Assembly: GCA_964415185.1 (NCBI GenBank)
Contig: CAYPZI010000024.1
Location: 1-29,902 of the forward strand
DNA: 29,902 nt
Direction: 5' to 3'
Source of the DNA: CAYVBJ01 sp964415185
Lineage (GTDB): Bacteria > Bacteroidota > Rhodothermia > Balneolales > Balneolaceae
The translations under genes were made by a program, and so were the position numbers. This document shows, piece after piece, positions 24,969 to 29,902 of the stretch; the first letter of the stretch is position 1; every line of letters begins with the position of its first letter. Below the pieces are notes generated by a model. It was not told where the DNA came from, made no database searches, and saw nothing but the letters and a program-made list of their open reading frames with translations.

Positions 24969-26156
24969 TTATTCACAAAGGGCAAGTGATGCCATCAGGG
25001 GTGCTCCTGTTAAAAAGCATTTTTCATCGATGTTATATTTCGGGTGATGCCAGCTCCAAACCGCTCCCGATTCTTCACTTCCACACCCGAGAAAGAAAAA
25101 GACCCCCGGAAAATGCTGCTGGTAAAATGCAAAATCTTCTCCTGCCATAATCGGGTTTCCCGGATCTATCACATTTTCTTCTCCCAAAATTGATTTTGCA
25201 ATCTCGATAAACTCTTCTGAAACTGTTTCATCATTTACCACTGCAGGATATCCTTCATTAAACTGGTATTTGTATGAACCGCCTGCCGATTCCGTAATTC
25301 CTTTTACAATTGCCTCCATGCGATCTCTGATTTTGTAAGCAGTGGTTTGGGAGAAAGTCCTCACAGTGCCTAATAAATTTACTTTTTCGGGAATTACATT
25401 GTAAGTAGTTCCCGCGCGTATTAGTCCTACGGTTATTACCGCCGGTTCAGCCGGATCGATATTGCGGCTTACAATGGTTTGAAACGCTGTTACTACCTGC
25501 GAAGCCAGCACAATGGGATCGACAGCTTCGTGTGGTGAAGCGGCATGCCCGCCTTTTCCAATAATTTCAATTTCGAATTCATCGGGCCTGGCCATTAACG
25601 GGCCGGGTTTTACAGCTACCTGGCCGGGCTTGTAATTGGGATTTCCGTGAAGGCCATAAATTTTTTGCACCCCAAGCTTTTGAAGTAAACCTGTTTCACT
25701 AAGGAGGCGGCCGCCTCCCGGCAGTTTCTCTTCTCCCGGCTGGAATACAAGGATGATTTTCCCCTTGATTTGATCTTTCATTTCGGTCAGAATTTTGGCC
25801 GTGCCAAGCAGATTAGCCGTATGGCCGTCGTGTCCGCAACAATGAGCCGCACCGGGCCTTTCCGATATAAAATCCCTTTTGTGATCTCCCTCCTCATCCA
25901 TAGCAAGTGCATCGATATCGGCCCTTAGCGCAATCACACGGTCGGACTTTTGCCCATCCAGAATTCCAACACAACCCGTGGCAAGTGGTTTCTCAACCGG
26001 AATTCCCATCTGTTTTAATTCACCGGATATAAATTCCGTTGTATCATGCTCTTTAAAACTGATCTCCGGGTTTCTGTGCAGGTGCCTGCGCACTTTTACC
26101 ATATAGTCATAATGTTTCTCAGCCTTTTCTCTTAAAGTTTTACTTAGTGTATTCAT
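24969..26156 (-). CDS. M20-family amidohydrolase (N-acyl-amino-acid / hippurate hydrolase type)
   Basis: The 395-residue enzyme is a co-catalytic metal-dependent amidohydrolase of the IAA-amino-acid hydrolase/hippuricase group. RADIDALAM is near 78-86. AHCCGHDGHTA (105-114) carries the metal Cys107 and His109. PGEEKLPGGG near 140 holds the catalytic Glu pair, and IGKGGHAASPHEAVDP starts the dimerisation domain. MAGEDFAFYQQ near the end holds the last metal ligand region. It would cleave N-acyl amino acids or similar amides; the exact substrate cannot be told. There is no signal peptide. It precedes the large kinase gene by 46 bases on the same strand, which may reflect shared transcription but not necessarily shared function. 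Confidence 0.94.
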   Translation of the reverse strand: MNTLSKTLREKAEKHYDYMVKVRRHLHRNPEISFKEHDTTEFISGELKQMGIPVEKPLATGCVGILDGQKSDRVIALRADIDALAMDEEGDHKRDFISERPGAAHCCGHDGHTANLLGTAKILTEMKDQIKGKIILVFQPGEEKLPGGGRLLSETGLLQKLGVQKIYGLHGNPNYKPGQVAVKPGPLMARPDEFEIEIIGKGGHAASPHEAVDPIVLASQVVTAFQTIVSRNIDPAEPAVITVGLIRAGTTYNVIPEKVNLLGTVRTFSQTTAYKIRDRMEAIVKGITESAGGSYKYQFNEGYPAVVNDETVSEEFIEIAKSILGEENVIDPGNPIMAGEDFAFYQQHFPGVFFFLGCGSEESGAVWSWHHPKYNIDEKCFLTGAPLMASLALCE

Positions 26157-26731
26157 ACTTACATTTTCAAAATTTCAATATCGTTTATAGTGTTGTAACA
26201 TTGATAAAATATCAGAAAAAAACCCGCAAAGTTTCCTTTTAAAATGGCAGTATGTTGAGAATATAGAAGCAACCCTGTTATAAAACTTTACGGGTTTACA
26301 GTTGACATGACAATAGGTTAATTGGAAAAGGAATCAAAGGCAAATCCCGGAATAACTATTTGGACTAAAGTTGTGATGGCAGTAACATAATATTCTGTTA
26401 GTTTTAGCCGGAAAGGAAAAACATAAAACTGAAAAGTGAAAAGCGGACAGTAATAAATTCCTAAAATCCGCAAGAGTAATTATAAAGGATTGATTTTAAA
26501 TTAAATAAGTCATCCCGAAAGCATTCGGGACTCGCAGGTAAAGATTTATTTAAGTACTTAGAAATCAACAAGTCATCCGATGACTTGCGGATATTGGGAA
26601 ATTATTTAGCTGAAAATGAGAATTGACTTCGACAGGATTCATCTTGCTGAAATTTTCAACCTCTCTTTTGCCTTTTCAGTTTTGCGTTTTTTTACTCAAC
26701 TTTATGTCTGATTTAAAATTTTACAAGATCA
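26157..26731. other. Divergent intergenic region dominated by a dispersed repeat
   Basis: These 575 bases separate the divergent amidohydrolase and methyltransferase genes. Most (about 26216-26600) is copy 2 of the dispersed repeat. The remainder is AT-rich and must hold both promoters, but no promoter pair was recognised with confidence. A short frame at 26623-26811 has no recognisable content and overlaps the methyltransferase start. Confidence 0.5.
26216..26600. repeat. Dispersed non-coding repeat, copy 2
   Basis: The inverted repeat AAACCCGCAAAGTTT (26220-26234) and AAACTTTACGGGTTT (26283-26297) matches copy 1 at 15628-15706 with one arm mismatch. The loop block TATGTTGAGAA, the TTTACAGTT following the second arm, the CCTAAAATCCGCAAGAGTAA block (from 26460) and AAGTCATCCGATGACTT (26570-26586) recur in the same order. 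Copy 2 has about 140 more bases. These include a segment with a CCCGAAAGCATTCGGG hairpin, flanked on both sides by AAGTCATC, as if inserted there. On the minus strand the first hairpin ends in seven T. Confidence 0.7.
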
Positions 26732-27532
26732 ATGACTTTATCCCGGCAGAATCACATAAAAATCGTAAAGACAAAAGACGGTTCAAATACTGCCTACTCC
26801 ACTCGGTTTAACCAGCATTATCACAACCCAAACGGGGCTGTTGCCGAAAGTATGCATGTTTTTTTTGATTCTCTGAAAATCGAATCACGGCTTTTAAAAG
26901 ATAACGAGATTAATATTTTTGAAACCGGCTTTGGTACCGGGCTGAATTTTTTCCTGCTATTGTCACTCCGGCAAAATCTGGAATCAAACTCGCATGTTCG
27001 TTATTTCAGTGTTGAGTCTAACCCGATCACGACAGCCGAGGCGATAATTATAAATAGTGAGCAGGTTCAAAACCTCGAATTTTCAAATGAAATTGTTAAC
27101 AAGGTGTTTAATACGTTGAACAGAAATGAGGGTTTATCCAAACCGGATATTAGCGAGAATATAGCCGTTGAAATTTTTCATGGTAAATTCAGTCAAATAG
27201 AGGAGAAAAAGCCTGATTTCAAAGCGAATTATATATTTCACGACCCGTTTTCACCGGATGTTAACCCTGAACTGTGGACGGTGCCTGTTTTTAAAAAACT
27301 TGCATCTGTTTCAGGCAGAAATGTGCTTCTGGCCACCTATTGCGCCGCATCCAAGGCGAGGGCGGCTATGGCAGCCGCCGGCTGGAGTGTGGTACGTGCT
27401 CCCGGTGCCCTTGGCAAGCGGGAAATGAGTATTGCCGCTCTCAACCCGGAAATACTAAATAATCCTGCATGGAAAAGAGTAAATGAAAAAAGGCTGGTTG
27501 AACGGTTTTATCCTGATCATTTTTTGTCCTGA
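26732..27532 (+). CDS. MnmC-type tRNA (5-methylaminomethyl-2-thiouridine) methyltransferase domain protein
   Basis: The 266-residue SAM-dependent methyltransferase belongs to the DUF752/MnmC2 group. The N-terminal strand reads KTKDGSNTAYSTRFNQHYHNP, matching the family's DGSxTL...YHS lead. The SAM-binding loop is FETGFGTGLN (63-72). FHDPFSPDVNPELW matches the DAFSPxxNPxxW catalytic-side motif, and ATYCAASKARAAMAAAGW with GKREM completes the family pattern. E. coli MnmC fuses this domain to an FAD oxidase that removes carboxymethyl from tRNA U34; here only the methyltransferase is present, as in many bacteria. It converges with the CoA-binding protein gene, with three bases between stops. Confidence 0.9.
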   Translation: MTLSRQNHIKIVKTKDGSNTAYSTRFNQHYHNPNGAVAESMHVFFDSLKIESRLLKDNEINIFETGFGTGLNFFLLLSLRQNLESNSHVRYFSVESNPITTAEAIIINSEQVQNLEFSNEIVNKVFNTLNRNEGLSKPDISENIAVEIFHGKFSQIEEKKPDFKANYIFHDPFSPDVNPELWTVPVFKKLASVSGRNVLLATYCAASKARAAMAAAGWSVVRAPGALGKREMSIAALNPEILNNPAWKRVNEKRLVERFYPDHFLS

Positions 27533-27535
27533 AAA

Positions 27536-27982
27536 TCAAAAATTGCCGTCCCTGTGTTCTACATAAATACACCGGTTTTTGATGTAAGGAAATCCATTTT
27601 CACGGGCCAGTTCCATAGCCTCTTCACTGCTTACATTCAACTGCGTCCAAATCAACGGTTTCGATTCTGAGTCACCGAAACGGTCAACGGCATCCTGAAC
27701 CATATCTGCCGTAAATTTTTTATTGCGAAAAATGTTTACGATATCAACCTGAATATATATGGGTATTTCCTGAACGGCGTTATACACGTGCTCGCCTAAA
27801 ATCTTATCCTCATTTGGATTCACAGGCAATATCCGGAACCCTGCTTTTTTCAGATAACCCGCAATTCTGCGGCTCGTTCTGTTCGTGTCGGATGAGCATC
27901 CTACAACAGCTATGGTTTTCGATTTTTTTAGATATTCTTCAATCAGTTCTTCCTGGTTCAATTCCGTCTGGCTCAATTCCAT
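27536..27982 (-). CDS. CoA-binding domain protein (YccU-like)
   Basis: The 148-residue protein is a single Rossmann-type CoA-binding domain related to the N-terminal domain of succinyl-CoA ligase alpha subunits. Hallmarks are AVVGCSSDTNRTSRRIAGYL (Gly-rich nucleotide loop, residue 25 on), ILPVNPNEDKILGEHVY, DIVNIFRN (usually DIVDVFR), and the closing NRCIYVEHRD (usually NRCIKVEHRR). A KPLIWTQLNVSSEEA segment matches the P-x-WxQ-G-V region. The role of these proteins is not settled; they probably bind CoA. The first ~15 residues (ELSQTELNQEELIEEYL) are an acidic helical lead. Confidence 0.9.
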   Translation of the reverse strand: MELSQTELNQEELIEEYLKKSKTIAVVGCSSDTNRTSRRIAGYLKKAGFRILPVNPNEDKILGEHVYNAVQEIPIYIQVDIVNIFRNKKFTADMVQDAVDRFGDSESKPLIWTQLNVSSEEAMELARENGFPYIKNRCIYVEHRDGNF

Positions 27983-28048
27983 ATTTTGCTGTAAAAACCT
28001 TATATTAAGCTTAAATTAAAGATCTAATTATAAAATTATAGGAACATT

Positions 28049-28477
28049 TTGTCTAAAATTAAAGAAGGAGACACCGTAAAGGTGCATTACACAGGAAAAC
28101 TTGAAGACGGATCCGTTTTTGATTCTTCGCGAGAGAAGGAGCCGCTTGAATTTACACTTGGAAAGGGCCAGCTTATTCCCGGATTTGAAAAAGCAGTGAC
28201 TGACATGGAAGTCGGTGAATCTACACAAGTAACCATACCCGCAGAAGAAGCTTATGGAGACCCCAGGGAAGATCTGATTATTTCGGTTCCGAAATCCCAA
28301 TTACCGGATGATGTGGAACCAAAGGTTGGTTTACAATTGCAGGTGAATCAACCCAATGGAGAACCCGTTCCTGTACGAGTTACAGAAGTGGGAGATGAAA
28401 ACCTGGAACTGGATGCCAATCATCCGTTAGCCGGAAGGGATCTCACATTTGATATTGAAGTGGTTGATGTAAATTAA
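28049..28477 (+). CDS. FKBP-type peptidyl-prolyl isomerase, SlyD-like
   Basis: The 142-residue protein starts with TTG (28049-28051), preceded by AGGAA at 28040-28044; no in-frame ATG exists before the conserved core. The FKBP domain reads GDTVKVHYTGKLEDGSVFDSS, then EFTLGKGQLIPGFEKAV, and is interrupted by an insert-in-flap (IF) domain (about 70-125, with EAYGDPREDL), then closes with NHPLAGRDLTFDIEVVDV. This order is that of SlyD/FkpA-like chaperone isomerases of the cytosol. It lacks the His-rich metal-binding tail of E. coli SlyD. It folds proteins by cis-trans prolyl isomerisation. It has its own terminator at 28510-28545. Confidence 0.95.
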   Translation: MSKIKEGDTVKVHYTGKLEDGSVFDSSREKEPLEFTLGKGQLIPGFEKAVTDMEVGESTQVTIPAEEAYGDPREDLIISVPKSQLPDDVEPKVGLQLQVNQPNGEPVPVRVTEVGDENLELDANHPLAGRDLTFDIEVVDVN

Positions 28478-28509
28478 GTATACGGAGATCGTCTTACTAA
28501 CCATATATA

Positions 28510-28545
28510 AAATCCGGTGCCTTTTGTAGTGCCGGATTTTTTTTT
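28510..28545 (+). terminator. Intrinsic terminator after the FKBP gene
   Basis: ATCCGGTGC (28512-28520) pairs with GTGCCGGAT (28529-28537) with two G-U pairs and an 8-base loop, followed by eight T (28538-28545). It lies 33 bases after the FKBP stop and just before the RlmL-like gene. Confidence 0.88.
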
Positions 28546-28557
28546 AATCATAAAGGC

Positions 28558-29718
28558 ATGGCTGATTTCAATAGAAAGGGAACCGTTTCAATTACATGTC
28601 CTCTTGGTATTTCACACTGGCTGGAAAAAGAGATCAAATCGCACGCATTTACCCCCTTTCAATCAAGAGAAACAGGACTGGAATTGAAAGCAACCCTGAA
28701 CGAATGTATATACCTGAACTACTGGCTGCGCACGGCTCACAGAATACACTACCTTGTTGATGAAAAACCGATAAAAAATGTAGATGAACTTTATAAATGG
28801 ATACACTCACTCTCATGGCAGGAGTGGATTCATGAAGACGGTTATTTTTCGGTTACATCCAGGGTTGACCATGCATCGGTTAACAATACTCAAATTGCAA
28901 ACCTGACGGTAAAAGACGCAATTGCCGATAAAATGAGAAAACTAAAAGGGACGAGGCCTGACAGCGGTTCCGATTTAAGGCAGGCCGTTCTTTTTCTCTA
29001 CTGGGATCAGAATATTGCCCGGATCTTTATAGATACATCAGGTGAATCTTTATCCAGGCGCGGTTACAGAAGCGAATCGGTCATGGCTCCCATGCAGGAA
29101 ACCCTTGCAGCGGCAATTCTCATGGCTACAGGCTGGAAACCCGGCAAACATTTAATCAACCCGATGGCGGGAAGTGGCACCATTATTATAGAAGCAGCTC
29201 TTATGGCACAAAACAGGCCACCGGCAGGTTTGAGAAATAATTTCGGATTTATGTATATACCCGGGTTTGATCGTGACCATTACCTGGATATCCGCAGCCG
29301 GGCAAAGGAAAAAAGCTTGTCATTCACTCAAGCCCGGCTTATAGCAAGTGACAGTGACAAAAGAGCTATTCACGCAGCAAGAAAAAATGCCCTGACTGCT
29401 GGTGTTGATCACCAAATTGAATTTGAAACCTGTGATTTTAAAAAAACAAGCATACCCGACGGCGATGGGGACGTAGTAATAAACCCGCCTTATGGCAAGC
29501 GGCTTGAAGAAGAGAAAAAATTAAAGGTTTTGTACAGTGAAATGGGTGATTTTTTCAAACAAAGATGTTCAGGTAAAACGGGATATATTTTTACCGGAAA
29601 TTTTAACCTGGCCAAAAAAGTAGGGCTCCGATCATCCGAAAGAATTCCCTTCTTCAACTCAACCATTGAATGCCGGCTTATCAGGTACGAGTTATATAGC
29701 GGAAGCCGTGCGGGGTAG
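28558..29718 (+). CDS. THUMP-domain rRNA guanine-N2 methyltransferase (RlmL-like)
   Basis: The 386-residue protein matches the N-terminal half of E. coli RlmL (m2G2445 of 23S rRNA). A ferredoxin-like/THUMP region covers residues about 1-160. Next is a Rossmann methyltransferase domain with SAM motif LINPMAGSGTI (199-209), DSD at 265-267, and the catalytic motif INPPYGKRL (308-316), typical of N2-guanine/N6-adenine methyltransferases. The C-terminal RlmK domain of the fused E. coli protein is absent, as expected outside gammaproteobacteria. The first Met at 28558 is close behind the FKBP terminator. No Shine-Dalgarno is evident. The exact target base is inferred from the family. Confidence 0.93.
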   Translation: MADFNRKGTVSITCPLGISHWLEKEIKSHAFTPFQSRETGLELKATLNECIYLNYWLRTAHRIHYLVDEKPIKNVDELYKWIHSLSWQEWIHEDGYFSVTSRVDHASVNNTQIANLTVKDAIADKMRKLKGTRPDSGSDLRQAVLFLYWDQNIARIFIDTSGESLSRRGYRSESVMAPMQETLAAAILMATGWKPGKHLINPMAGSGTIIIEAALMAQNRPPAGLRNNFGFMYIPGFDRDHYLDIRSRAKEKSLSFTQARLIASDSDKRAIHAARKNALTAGVDHQIEFETCDFKKTSIPDGDGDVVINPPYGKRLEEEKKLKVLYSEMGDFFKQRCSGKTGYIFTGNFNLAKKVGLRSSERIPFFNSTIECRLIRYELYSGSRAG

Positions 29719-29744
29719 GCAGTTGGCAGTGGCAGTTGGCAGAA
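29719..29744. repeat. Short GGCAGTT tandem repeat
   Basis: Just after the rlmL-like stop, GGCAGTTGGCAGTGGCAGTT followed by GGCAG is four imperfect units of a heptamer. It resembles short tandem heptamer repeats found between genes in some bacteria. Confidence 0.6.
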
Positions 29745-29841
29745 AATTTCGATATCTATTATAACATGTAAGTTATTTAAAAACAATTATTTAAAAAGTG
29801 TAATTTAAATTCCGAAGCCTTAGCTTTGAGGCCAAATTTAG

Positions 29842-29902
<61 letters not shown>

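Noticed and set aside
26623..26811. Alternative N-terminal gene overlapping the MnmC-like start
   Set aside because: It is a short frame in a different register with no family pattern, and the methyltransferase core lies in the frame starting at 26732.

Overview
This is a chromosomal window of moderate-to-low GC from a Gram-negative bacterium with Bacteroidota/Balneolota-like habits: A-rich or absent Shine-Dalgarno signals, a fused CysN-CysC, small Omp-type beta-barrels, PAS-rich kinases and four-helix-bundle (23S IVS family) sequences. The protein set looks closest to Balneolales/Rhodothermota-type bacteria, but that is an impression without a database search. Almost all genes are on the minus strand; only three clear genes (hemolysin III, an MnmC-like methyltransferase, and an FKBP/RlmL pair counted as one block) point the other way.

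Region 1 (1-6760, minus strand) is a sulfur-assimilation locus. A SLC13/TrkA-C anion transporter, CysQ, CysD and CysN-CysC take up sulfate and activate it to PAPS, with CysQ removing PAP. A thiosulfate sulfurtransferase, cut by the window edge, follows. Ahead of the sulfurtransferase lies the most notable thing in the window: a 12-codon leader ORF reading MCCCMMCITDSG. It is followed by a 13-bp intrinsic terminator, and the last codons of the leader can form a mutually exclusive 11-bp helix with the terminator's 5' arm. This has the layout of a cysteine (or sulfur amino acid) transcription attenuator. The transporter operon also begins with a leader terminator. A relic of a four-helix-bundle gene sits between cysD and cysNC.

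Region 2 (6880-8136) holds a hemolysin III membrane protein and a gene-poor stretch with a nested inverted-repeat, REP-like element. Region 3 (8137-14922) is housekeeping: GAPDH, an acidic-tailed ankyrin protein, the HU-like/ruvX/def/fmt operon, and a bifunctional Rel/SpoT (p)ppGpp enzyme.

Region 4 (14951-24922) starts with two paralogous outer-membrane barrel proteins, then signalling genes: a PAS kinase whose ATPase domain looks degenerate with a receiver-only regulator, a second stand-alone degenerate receiver, a NarL-type regulator, and a 1440-residue kinase with about eight PAS domains and one GAF domain. Region 5 (24969-29902) carries an M20 amidohydrolase, an MnmC-type tRNA methyltransferase, a YccU-like CoA-binding protein, an SlyD-like prolyl isomerase, and an RlmL-like rRNA methyltransferase, and ends in a heptanucleotide tandem repeat. 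A dispersed non-coding repeat with a 15-bp inverted repeat occurs twice (about 15626-15870 and 26216-26600).
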